Assembly: GCA_964304625.1 (NCBI GenBank)
Contig: OZ199838.1
Location: forward strand, 2,976,001-3,040,000
Reading direction: 5' to 3'
From: Kudoa neothunni
Lineage: Eukaryota; Cnidaria
Length of the DNA: 64,000 bases
Positions within the stretch are counted from its first letter, which is position 1; every line of letters begins with the position of its first letter. Below the pieces are notes generated by a model. That model worked only from the letters and a program-made list of their open reading frames with translations. It was not told the origin of the DNA and made no database searches. Shown here in pieces: positions 12,444 through 22,907 of this stretch. A program made the translations under genes and the position numbers.

Positions 12444-13398
12444 CTACCAAGTTTTAAACTCCAATTTCACATTAGTTATTGATTGGTTTCCAAGATATGT
12501 GATAGTTTCGTCAAGGTTGTTATGTATATCGTCGTAATGAAGTTGGTTACTCCTCAAAGTGCTGTCTAAAATGAAATTCATGTGTGTAAAATTGATAAAA
12601 TAATTTTTATCAACTTGTCCAATAACGCAAAAGTTACAATTACCTGAATAATATGGGTTCTGTGAAGGGTTACATTGATGTGCGGCAAGACACAAGTCGA
12701 TTGAATAATGGATAAATTGTTCCCTTACCTAAGATATAAACATATTTAATTATAATGAAAAACTATAAATTGAACTTTGGCGAGTTTTTTTAATTAATAT
12801 AGATACTTCGTCAGTTATAATAAAGTGTCCTGCTGCGATCTTGAGACGATATACGAATAGAACTAGCTAATTAAAAGGAATTGAAATATTTTTAGTAAAA
12901 ATATTGATATACAGTACAAGGTAAACAAGATTCCTTCTCATTGAAAATGATAACTAGATATTAAATGTTTTTTTCTGGGTTGTGATAATATAAAAAAATA
13001 CTTGTGTCACCATCGCAAATAGCGAAGAATTTGCATATATGGTATGGCTTCGGATAAATATTTAGAAAACACTCTGTTTTAAGGAGAGCTCCTTTAATTA
13101 TAGTTTTCTATCTTTATTATATATAAAAAAGTTATTAGTAAGCATCACTTTAATTTCACTGTGTCTAAACAATATATTGGAATATAAATCGGTGAAACTA
13201 GTTAATGCTTGTGTGAGAGATTTTCCACCTATTTTTAACTAAAAAACAAGAGTTGGACGTGTTAATATTATTTTTTTTACGTTTTGTGTTTGTATACTAC
13301 CTTGGAAATCGAAGGTAACTAAAATAAATGAACATGCGATTTAATGTTAACATACTTATTGAGATTGTAAACAGTGTTAATGTTAAAAATTTCATCAT
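12444..13398 (-). CDS. secreted Cys-containing protein, eight-exon paralog A
   Basis: Spliced model on the minus strand: 13,398-13,356; 13,318-13,281; 13,238-13,149; 13,107-13,002; 12,953-12,913; 12,866-12,807; 12,728-12,644; 12,565-12,444. All introns are GT-AG and 37-78 nt long. The joined frame is 585 nt, 194 aa, without a stop. Residues 1-18 (MMKFLTLTLFTISI...) look like a signal peptide. Exon 4 ends in YPKPYHICKFFAIC, exon 5 has ESCLPC, exon 6 LFVYRLKI, exon 7 VREQF..YSIDLC and QCNPSQ, exon 8 LGNQSITNVKLEF. The model is supported by a second locus at 17.9-18.9 kb with the same splice phases and exon lengths 90, 106, 41, 60, 85 and 122 nt for exons 3-8, about 44% identical there. The last intron (78 nt) is stop-free and in frame, so retention would add 26 residues. 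The C-x5-C and C-x2-C spacings recall saposin-B halves, but this is tentative; the function is unknown. Confidence 0.8.
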
Positions 13399-14692
13399 TT
13401 CGTTTAGTTGATTGTTAGATTTTGCGTTTTATATCGTCTTATTGCATTAATGTTAACAAATTTTCGGATTAATTAAGTAGTGCACGATATTATTTCTAAT
13501 ACTGTATTTTTATTGAAATCTAATTGATAATAGATAACATTTACGTACGATGTAATATTTTATCTTGTTTTATTTTTGACCTGTTTTGGTTATTCCAAAC
13601 AGTAAAAATAAAAGCATTAATATTTAATTTTTCATTTTATGTTCACTAGAATAGGACTCGATTACTCACTACTCACTCGGGTGTAATAATTTTTGATAAA
13701 AAGAAAGTAGTTGCTATATTACATTCATATTACTGAACTTATTGTTTAACTAGTTGGTATATTTGAAAAGCTTTATATTGTTTATAATTGATTATATTAT
13801 CTAGTTACATTTATACATAAGATAGAGTGCGCTTTTATATAACTTTTGAACGCCGTTTTTAATAGAGTGGTGTGAGATTATATTGATAGATTTATGAAAA
13901 ATATACGTAAAATTTTAATTTATTTCACCATTAATTATTTTATTTTAATGATAATAATAATGCGGATGTATGGTGAAACGCACACGAGGAAGGCTTTTTG
14001 AATCCACTATTTTCATGGATGTTGGAATCAATTTGATTATTATCAGGAATGATTTCGATATAATAGTGCAGTCTTGTTTGTTTTGTATAAATTTAGATAT
14101 TAGATTAAATTATCCTTTCATAAAAGTTTTACGATAGTATGTTAAGTAGTAAAAGAGATTATTTTTTAATAATTGATAAAGTCTTTGATTAGATGGATGA
14201 CATTGATAATGAATCTTACGATGGTTGATATTATATTAGTAGGTATTGTCGATTAATTTAGATTTTTCTTGGATAAATTTGTGTTCTACTTTGCTTTCAT
14301 AATGCCGTCACTCCACCGTATATTAAGATTTAACCGATTTCTTTAGAAACTGTCTTCTGATTAATTTAGGCTAATATATTAGAGAGATTGTAATTATTTC
14401 TGTAATAATATGTATTATTTTCCCCTGCGAATTTTTCACGTTAAATTTATCAGTATAATTTTAAATCCTTGATAAAATTGAATTCTAATATTTTTCTGCA
14501 CCAACAATTCTAGAATAGTGAAAATTACAATTTAAGTATTAATAAATATTTAAATTAGTTAATGGCTATGTCATTTATGCTAGTTATTCTCGAAAATTTA
14601 AGTTTGAATTCATATCTCTCACAAAACGTAAATTATAATAATTTTACATTTAAAAAATTCTTTTTTTAAATTTTATAATGTGAATTTTGTAT
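13399..14692. other. AT-rich intergenic stretch upstream of paralog A
   Basis: No supported gene. A minus-strand frame near 13,930-14,090 has more G+C than its surroundings but no alignment to the paralogs that I trust. It is expected to hold the promoter of the minus-strand gene; no clear motif stands out. Confidence 0.4.
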
Positions 14693-14872
14693 TTAACCCT
14701 CCTAGTAAAATGAGGTGTATTTCTACCCCAGGCGATTGTTGATGAAAATTTTTCTCAGTACGCGGTAATGGTTACCTATTATTTTCCAATAATTTTGTTG
14801 AAAAAACCTGTGGTGTATTTACACTCCAATTTTACTCGGAAGGTGTAAAGTTTCTTGATTTTGGAGGGTTAA
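14693..14872. mobile_element. piggyBac-derived MITE
   Basis: A 172-nt non-coding unit (14,697-14,868) between two perfect TTAA sites. The left end begins CCCTCCTAGTAAAATGAGG. The right end, read inward, begins CCCTCC, then a 21-nt spacer, then TTCCGAGTAAAATTGG. This asymmetric layout matches the two ends of the piggyBac element at 8.4-10.5 kb, so the MITE is probably an internally deleted relative moved by the same or a sister transposase. Confidence 0.8.
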
Positions 14873-15833
14873 TTTATTTCATGTATTTTTTGCAGATTTA
14901 AATTTAACGTCAATTAACATTCATTTAATGGAATAAACTCGTCAATTATACTAAAGGACGATTTAATTTTGTAGATTTTTATGATTTCATTTATGTAACT
15001 ATTCACCTAAAAAAAATTTGGCTGTTTAAAATTTTTAAAATTCTTTTAAAGATATGAACTAATTTTTTCTCGCTTCTGCCTCTTTATAGAACTCATCAAC
15101 GTTAATTATTGGAATGTATTTTTATTTTTAACACCGCCGCACATTCCTTAATAGCTTTTTTATTTACTGTGTCTAAGATTAGTCAAATGTTTCAAATATT
15201 TTTCCGAGTAATTTTAAAATATGTTTAAATTAATCTCAACTTGTTAATAAAGTTTTTGTTTTTGAATCTATGATTAAAATTGTCGTTTAATTATAGATTC
15301 AGACCTAAGTATTTGACTCTCACATATTTAATTTTTTTTTCATAATATGTACATAATAAATGGAATATAATACAATTATATTTTTATTTAGATTATGTCA
15401 ATCCTATAGGTTTCTACTCAATGTATATATTCGCCAATTGATGGAAAACAAAATTAGATGAGTTGTTGTTTTATCGGTAAAGGTATTTTTTGTTACAATT
15501 CAAAGTTACACTTAAGAAATTTTACAAGTTAATTCTAGTATTTTGGGAATATTTAAATTTAATTAAAAATATTTGCTAATAATATGAATATAGTATATAT
15601 TAAATATCCTAAATGATTGACCTTTTGTTAATTTAATAAGTTTATCCATTATTTCGTATATGACAAAATATTTAGATTCGAATGTATTTTTTATGCATGC
15701 TTAATATTGATTTAATTTTTCGTTCTTTTAATTAATTAAATAATAAATTACTAGTTAAATGAAACGAGTAGATTTGAAGAAAACAATGAACAAAATGGCT
15801 AGTTGTGCCATTGCGCATAGTGCATAATTCTAT

Positions 15834-17021
15834 ATGAATGACGCGAATGATTTTATTGAAAATTATACCTCATTTGGAGGCGAATTCGGCGATCAAGTTA
15901 TTGATGAAAGTGATATATCGGACCAAGAAATAGATCCCATATATATTAATGATAATAATTTGAAAAGTAAGAGTGGAATTATTTGGAGTTTATCAAGTCA
16001 CTTACGTGAAAAACCTGTGCCGAAAACATAATGAATTCCATCTGTGGTGTTACTTTATATATTGTATCAAAGATAAAATCATTCATTTATTGGTTTTTAT
16101 TATCCTTTACCTCAGAAATTGATAGTATTATCATAAATTACGTATGCAAAAATGTGTTTGGAAATCACTATTTCAATGATGAGTGACATGTTACCAATGA
16201 AATTGAATTTAAAGGTCATGTAAGCCTTCTAATACTAATAGCTATTCAGACATACAAGTACCACTGATAATACTGTCATCGATGCGTCTAAAAGTTTAAA
16301 ACCTCATACCACAATGCATTACAAGGCAACCAATGGGGTGGGGTTGATAATGTGGGTAGAATGTTGGCATCAATTTCTACCCAAAAGTTAAAAAGATGAC
16401 CGCTTATCGTTCTTTCAACATGATTGATATATCGTTGATTAATGCATTTGCATTACTGAATGACATATTTAATTCAGAAAAAAAATTGAGGAGAAACTTT
16501 CTGAAAGAGATTTCTAGCGAATTGGAAAATTCGCTGTAAGTAGAACCTCCAGAAAAGTTATCAAAAGAAATTTAAATAAATCTGATACTCGAACAACGAA
16601 CTGAGTTTAAATAAAAAATCGTCACGCTGGGATTATTGTGAAGGATCAAATGATAAGAAAAACTCTAAATGGTGTCATAATTGCTGCAAGTTTTATTTCT
16701 TCACTCATGCTTCGAAATTCTTTTAAAGTGTCAAAATTAATTGTTGTGCTTATTTTTTTACGTTATTTTTTAATTTTTAATGAGTTTTTTAGTAGCCGAT
16801 AACGTTATTTTTATTTTGTGAACGCGTACTGAGAACGTTGATATATCCCGATAATGTCATAAGCAAGATTAGTTTGAGATTATTTGGCGTAATAACTACA
16901 ATATTCCAATGATTCTACTCGTTTAAGTTTAATACTGTTTTTTATTACCTAATTAATTATTTTTTAACACACATCAACGCAATAAAAAGTGAGGCAATTT
17001 TTACCCCAAGAGTATTAGGTA
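15834..17021 (+). mobile_element. piggyBac remnant, internally deleted
   Basis: A 65-codon frame at 15,834-16,031 has an acidic start and KSKSGIIWSLSSHLREKP. It aligns with the N-terminus of the minus-strand piggyBac frame at 48,952-49,173 (LTRKCGITWSLSKSS). C-terminal piggyBac pieces follow in shifted frames: a GVDNVGRMLAS-like block near 16,330-16,370, then a FLKEI.SELE-like block near 16,500 and a Cys/His-containing end (CHNCCKFYFFTHASK) near 16,680-16,720. The middle of the transposase is missing. A terminus-like GTGAGGCAATTTTTACCCC near 16,990-17,010 resembles ends at 51.1 and 57.0 kb. The 5' end was not identified. It is inactive. Confidence 0.65.
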
Positions 17022-17903
17022 TTAGTTACAGGGGCAGCGTTTCTGAGATCGTTATCTGTTAACATTACAAGGTATATTTTTTTTTGAATAATTTTATGAT
17101 GTATATTTTTGTTTATGCAAATTAATTTTATTTAGAATTTATTCCTAATCTATAAATTTAATGTTCTGTTGAATATTATTGCTTAGTTTTGCGTTTATTA
17201 AATCTCTTATAATGTTTATTAATGATTAGTCTAATGTACTTTTGTTAGTTTTTATATTTTGTCAATGTATAAAGTTTTACCAAGAGTTAGTATTAAATTT
17301 TTTTACATTATGTAAATAAGTTAGATATGTACATAATGTTGGTTATCGCTCGTTTTCTTTAATTCTGTATATTTTTGTTAAGAAAATTGTTTCATATTAA
17401 GGCTAATTTTTATTTATTATTATTTGAATTTATTTTATGTAAAGTTTGAATAATAATTTATAACGGTTCTATTGTTATATGAGCTGAAATTTTTCGCTTT
17501 ATTATTAAAGTATAATTATTCTTAAGAGATTTTTGCCCATCGAAATTAAATAATTATGATCAGTTAAGCATTTTTATCATGTTCCTGTATGTTCATTAAA
17601 AATCTTTAAATAATATTATTTATTAATTAAATGATATATCATTAGAATTTAATTTCTTATAGTATTCATTGAAATTTTTAAATATTCCTTATGTTTTTGT
17701 GACATTTATTTTTGCAATACTTTTAATTGAGCAGTTTTATGTGATTTGTTTTACAAACAAATATAAATTTCTTTTTTGATTAAATATCTCAATTGTGGCT
17801 AAAGCACTTTTAAATCTTTCAAGCGCATAATAAAATTTTCGCTAACAGAGAATAAAAGAATTTTGTAATTCTAGTGATATCAAATTGATTTTATATTCGA
17901 CTA
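17022..17903. other. AT-rich intergenic stretch
   Basis: No gene seen. It probably contains the 3' untranslated region of the minus-strand gene that ends at 17,904. The plus strand is strongly T- and G-biased: 17,401-17,460 has 6 G and 1 C. Confidence 0.45.
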
Positions 17904-18863
17904 TTAATGTGCTTCAAATTGAAGAGTCACGTTAGTTATTTGGCGGTTTCCAAGAAGGATAATAACGTGCTGAAGGGTTTCTTCTTGGTCGACGGCGTAA
18001 TTTAAATTTTTTTTTGTATTTTTATCTAAAAATTTAATAATGAATAAATAAATGGTTAAAATAATTTATAACACATTCAATATGGCTTATTTTTATTTTT
18101 TAAATTATAATCATTACTTAGTAATGGTGGTATTTGGGAAGGATTGCATTGTTTATCTAAATAACACATGTCGATCGAATATCGAAGAAAATGTTCTCGA
18201 ACCTAAAATATATAAAAATTATTCAACAGATTAATTGTTTTGTAATCTTTTAATTAAATATTTAAAATGGAGTTTGTCATAAATAATTCACCTCATTATT
18301 TATGTCATGAAAATTCCTAATAATCTTCAAGCGATACACGTAAAGGGACAACTATCTTTAATTTTAATTATTTTCACAATAATAAAGGTATACAATGCAA
18401 GGTAAGCAAGAAATTTTTTGTTTAAGCATAAGGACTAGATATTATAATGCAATCTAAATAATGATGTAAAAAATTTACTTTTTTTTCCTAGACAAAAAAC
18501 AAAATATTGGCAAATGTGTGAAGATTCCGGGTAGACGTTAACGAAAACCTCTATATTAAGAGAAGCCACGTTAATTATTTTTTTCTGGAATAAATCTTAC
18601 AAAATATAATGTCAATAGATTACTTTTATAACACTGTGTTTAAACAAGTCGTTTTGGTATAATTCAACTAGACTAGAAACTATTTGTTCCATAGCAGTTT
18701 GTTCCACTGTAAACTAAAATTGTATTAATTATTTGTATATTTATATTTAAATTAATTACTTGCAATGGTATACATTTTAGAATTTTGAAAACACCTATAA
18801 TTACTTTATTTCAATGAAGAATCATCACTAATTACAACATATAAACACAAATAATTTGAACAT
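17904..18863 (-). CDS. secreted Cys-containing protein, eight-exon paralog B
   Basis: Spliced model on the minus strand: 18,863-18,836; 18,794-18,760; 18,713-18,624; 18,584-18,479; 18,434-18,394; 18,351-18,292; 18,202-18,118; 18,025-17,904. Introns are 39-92 nt and GT-AG. The joined frame is 567 nt, 188 aa, without a stop. The start MFKLFVFICCVFKIL is signal-peptide-like. Shared motifs with paralog A are YPESSHICQYFVFC (exon 4), ISCLPC (exon 5), LYVYRLKI (exon 6), VREHF..YSIDMC and QCNPSQ (exon 7) and LGNRQITNVTLQF (exon 8). Exons 3-8 have exactly the same lengths as in A. The last intron contains a stop here, which shows it really is an intron. The two genes point the same way, about 5.5 kb apart, and look like an old tandem duplication under selection. 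Function unknown; secretion is inferred. Confidence 0.8.
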
Positions 18864-21389
18864 TGAGAACTATTGAACGATATTTATTGTCTCTATGTGA
18901 ATAATTATACTTTAATATATTAATATCTTTTTATTGATATTTGAATTAGTGATAAAATGATAAATCAAGAAATCAATAATTGATTAGAATATTACTCATT
19001 TAGTTATATATTTTTCGGTTTTTGCACATACATAATTATTATCATCTGAATTGGTTTTATTAAATTTTATATTAATTAATCAAATTTTAATGTTAGTTAT
19101 GCGTTATGTAGTATATTTTTCCATCAAATAATAATGATAAATAAATTATTTGTTGCTAGTTATTAATTAGTAAGCACTATTTAATTTTTATGCAACTTTT
19201 CTTTCAATTCGGTTGTCGTTTATGCGCGGTATGTATTACAAAAATTCGATTTTTCGATTTTACAATAAAATGTTATGGTGAATATGGATTATTATAACAA
19301 TGTGACATTCCAACAAATAAATTTAATTTATTTGAATATATCTCGTAATTGTCTAAACTTGTTGGCAAATGTATGCTTAGAATTTGATTTGAAAAGAAGA
19401 ACTTATTAATTTGTTATCGAACGAATAATTAAAGCTTAGATGTGTTAAACTTGGTTTATCGATATCGATGTTTGGAACAAATGGTTGATAATGCGTTAAA
19501 CTATGCTCTAAACAAATTTAAGATTGGATAAATCGTAGATTGTTTATCACATTAATTGATTAAATGAATTGATTCTAATGGTTAACTTTTAAAAATTTAT
19601 CGTTCTATTTTAAATTGAAAAGTATTAAAGTACGATATATTGGTTATACAATTTTATCCGATAATCAGTTGACAACACAAATATTTATCGAATAATTATT
19701 TTTATTTATGGGTCATATAACTTTTGAATTTGTATTTACTAATTGATGGAGAAAAATCAGAGATAATTTTCTAAATTTATACGTCAACAAATAATAAATT
19801 TAAAGTTGTAGTTTCAGAATAAATGTCCTTCAATAACGTAATGTATTAATAGAATTTTATCATTTTATTATTATTGACTGCATGTTTGTTTAAATTTAAT
19901 TAACTTTTGTTTGTATTAATGCTTTTAAAGAATTTTCTACTTAAATTAATTGCATGATCCATCTAATTACTGTATACAGTAAGTGATGGCTGATGCGTAT
20001 TAAAACGTGTAAATTGATGTTTTGATATCCACGAGTTGTCCATGCGCAAATAAATTTTTCAAAAAATTTCTAAATTGATTCTATTATGTCTGAAGAATGT
20101 GTAGAATCAACATAAAATTTTAAATAAATTATTATTCATCTTCCTGTATGACTTTAATATAATAGCAGTTATATTCAAAGTTTTGTTGAGCGAAATATTA
20201 TGAACTAAACATTGTCGTTTAGTTTAATTTAAAAATTGCATGCAAATACATTACTATGAGGAATAATGAATTTTTTTTATTTTGTTAATTAATTAATTAA
20301 TTCAATTAAACTTAAAATAGATAAATATGTAAAATATGATATTGATATTTTTTACCGGCAAAATGTGTTAAATTTTCTCATATGTTTGGTATAAAAGAAA
20401 TATTCAGCTAATGATCACAATAAATTAATTATTCAATTTCTTAATTCATTGAGTACGCTTATTAGAAATTGTGCCAAATCATTCGGGCAATAAAATACTC
20501 AACTTTTGGACTTTTTAATTATATCTGTTTATCAACATAATCGTTGAAGATGTTAGCGATTTAGTGTCGTTTTGATTCCTATAAATCATTTATCTCGATT
20601 TCTAATTTAATTGTTTATGCTAACATTTAAAGATCTTGTTCATTGCAAATTTTTTTAATTTGTTTATATAGGAGAGAGCTAACTTGATTAAAACGATATG
20701 TTTTTCAAATAATCGACAGAAATTGATGAAGAGATGGATGTGTCAGTTTCTAATGTTCCATATCTTCAAATACTACTACTGTTCATCAAAACTGTTTTCA
20801 TGATGACTTTAAATCAACATACAGAATTAATAAAAATCAATTTATGGCGATTAATGATTGTATCAACCGTAAAAGACTCGTATGATTTTTCTACGATTAC
20901 TGCATCCAATGTATCCTGTAATTTGATCTTTTCTTCCCATATTCAATACGAAACATGATTGAATTTATCAATTAATTACAATATCTAGATTTCTAAATGT
21001 GTCTAATGATTTATAGACATTGGTCGAATTTACATGGATAACAAAGTAATAAAGTAATTTTGGGAATGTTAAATAGCGCTTCATATTACTAAAGAAATTG
21101 TTCTCAAAATATCCGATAATTAATGGAGTTGAATTATTATTCGCCATCTTATATTGTATACTAAAAGTTCCACGTCTTAGCTCTCATTGTCTCAACCCAA
21201 ATATTCATTATTTAATGTCTTCAGGTTCTGTTTCCTTCATCATGAACTTTCATAATAATTATTCTCAAGTGTAATATATTAATTATAGATACACTACCAA
21301 CGTACAGTCAGTATACCAATAACAGTCAAAATAATATTGGCTGTTGGTAATGTATATAAGCCAATCTGTGACAACGTTCATCACGAAAG
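18864..21389. other. AT-rich intergenic stretch before the tRNA
   Basis: No gene I can support. A 74-codon plus-strand frame at 20,734-20,958 and an overlapping minus-strand frame of about 45 codons are both open, but neither has a motif or a neighbouring splice partner. The promoter of paralog B should lie at the left end of this stretch. Confidence 0.4.
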
Positions 21390-21465
21390 GCCGAACTAGC
21401 GCAGTCAGGTTAGCGCATCAGTCTCATAATCTGGGGGGTCGTGTGTTTCGACTCACACGTTCGGC
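21390..21465 (+). tRNA. tRNA-Met (anticodon CAT), possibly altered
   Basis: The acceptor arms GCCGAAC (21,390-21,396) and GTTCGGC (21,459-21,465) pair at all seven positions. The D arm is GCGC...GCGC, the anticodon loop is CTCATAA with anticodon CAT, and the T stem is GTGTG/CACAC. The TAGCGCAGT and GTCTCATAATCTG blocks are typical of animal elongator tRNA-Met. The T loop has eight bases (TTTCGACT) instead of seven; the partial copy at 27,726 has the normal TTCGACT, so this copy may be impaired or the extra T may be an assembly error. A TTTTTT Pol III terminator follows at about 21,474-21,479. A LINE begins directly downstream. Confidence 0.85.
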
Positions 21466-21527
21466 GATTGTCGTTTTTTGATTTCTTCAGCCTAGTTTTG
21501 CGAAATTTTTGCATATACTGATCGCGA

Positions 21528-22907
21528 ATGAATTTGGAAACGATTGAACTAACTATCGGAGGAATTGAATCAGTAGTTGCTGAGATCGACACGAGTCTGT
21601 ACTCGGATGTCGTCCGGCATTACTTTGACGAATTTTTGAGAATCTCTCGTCTTAAGATGAAGAAGTCTCCTTTCCTAGAACGAATCAGACGATACGTTCA
21701 ATTGACTTTTACATTTACCGATATTTCCGATGATAAGGCATTTTTGCGCCCAGATAGCTTAGATGATAATCCAATTCATGCCTCCCCAGGTAATAAACAA
21801 TTTTGCGGCGCATCTATCGGATCTGTTCTCTTAAAGAATGGTATCCTAGAGAGCGTGTTAGATAGCTTTAATGTTGGTGATCGCGATAACTATGTTAAAT
21901 CTGTGTTGATTACCGTTTTCGGTAGCGACCAGAGGTCTGCAGCGTTGTCCGGTGTTCCTAAAAAGCTTGACGAGTTAAGTTCACCCGATGAACGTAACGA
22001 ACTAACCTTACTGATGAATGATATTTGCCGGAGTATCATCTTCATGATAAAGCAATCCACATTCCCATCGTTCCTGTTTAATGTTGATGGTAGCGTAAAT
22101 CTTACGGATGATTTGGTCCTTCATCCGTACGTTGATTTCCCAGTGGAATTCGCAATATACGAATTATCACATGCACCATTCAAAGTTAACCTTACCAATG
22201 ATCCTAAACTTCTTGCAAAGTTTGAAAAGTTTGCAAAGCTTGATCGGTCCGGCATATCCACCACTCCAATGACAGTACATGAATCGGCGTCGTCGGCGGC
22301 CGATGATTGTATTATATTGGGAGATAATAACAAAAATAATAACGAGGCTCTGAACCTTATCGAAAACCTTAATTTTAACAAAACAGAGGTTCCAGAGCAT
22401 GATAATGTTAAAATTAATCAATCTTTTTCTTCTTTTAAACCAAAAACTGCCTTAAGTGCTGAAAATTGCGATGCATCCAACAATTCGGTCTCATTAGCCG
22501 TCTTAGCGAATGATAAACAATTGGAGGACTTTGTTATTGAATCCGGCAGTAAACAATTTACCTGTATTCAACCTGTCAACATACATAATCCAGTTCATGA
22601 ACCTGACAATGACATTGTCGGTGACGTGTCAACTGGAATATTATCCGTGATTGTTGATGAATCTGTTGATAACGATAACGATATTGTTGACACTTGTGTT
22701 AACATTGATGAGGAATCATTCGTGACGACTCGTCGGCTAGTTGGGAAGCCATCGTTGTCAACATTAGCAGATGTAAAGCAATCTAACGTAGATGCGCGTG
22801 TTTATATGAAGGATGAACCGAAGCCATTTGTTTTCGACATCACTTCGGATGCGTCGCCATTTACATCTAACCACTTCATTATCAGATTCAATCGATATGA
22901 GCTTTAA
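21528..22907 (+). CDS. LINE copy 1 ORF1-like protein, 5' part
   Basis: The longest clean frame of the window, 459 codons, with an ATG 63 nt past the tRNA 3' end. The first 130 residues are compact (EIDTSLYSDVVRHYFDEFL, KMKKSPFLERIRRYVQLTF) and are matched by LINE copy 2 at 27,823 (AEIDLTGHSEVIQFYANEYL, KLKMSPFLSKVARVVLLTY). The rest is Ser/Asn/Asp-rich with acidic patches. No zinc finger, RRM, esterase or protease domain is recognisable. The frame continues in other phases at 22,813-23,199 and 23,258-23,590. It is conserved between copies and so is a genuine element protein, perhaps a nucleic-acid-binding or packaging factor; this role is a guess. Confidence 0.7.
   Translation: MNLETIELTIGGIESVVAEIDTSLYSDVVRHYFDEFLRISRLKMKKSPFLERIRRYVQLTFTFTDISDDKAFLRPDSLDDNPIHASPGNKQFCGASIGSVLLKNGILESVLDSFNVGDRDNYVKSVLITVFGSDQRSAALSGVPKKLDELSSPDERNELTLLMNDICRSIIFMIKQSTFPSFLFNVDGSVNLTDDLVLHPYVDFPVEFAIYELSHAPFKVNLTNDPKLLAKFEKFAKLDRSGISTTPMTVHESASSAADDCIILGDNNKNNNEALNLIENLNFNKTEVPEHDNVKINQSFSSFKPKTALSAENCDASNNSVSLAVLANDKQLEDFVIESGSKQFTCIQPVNIHNPVHEPDNDIVGDVSTGILSVIVDESVDNDNDIVDTCVNIDEESFVTTRRLVGKPSLSTLADVKQSNVDARVYMKDEPKPFVFDITSDASPFTSNHFIIRFNRYEL

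Noticed and set aside
12300-18900. Paralogous loci as a dispersed non-coding repeat
   Set aside because: Similarity is confined to exon-sized blocks of equal length with conserved phases, while introns and flanks differ; this is the pattern of duplicated genes.
20734-20958. 74-codon plus-strand frame
   Set aside because: No motif, no splice partner, and the antisense strand is also partly open; not separable from chance.
22121-22421. Minus-strand frames inside the LINE ORF1
   Set aside because: Antisense shadows of the 459-codon ORF1 frame; no motif of their own.
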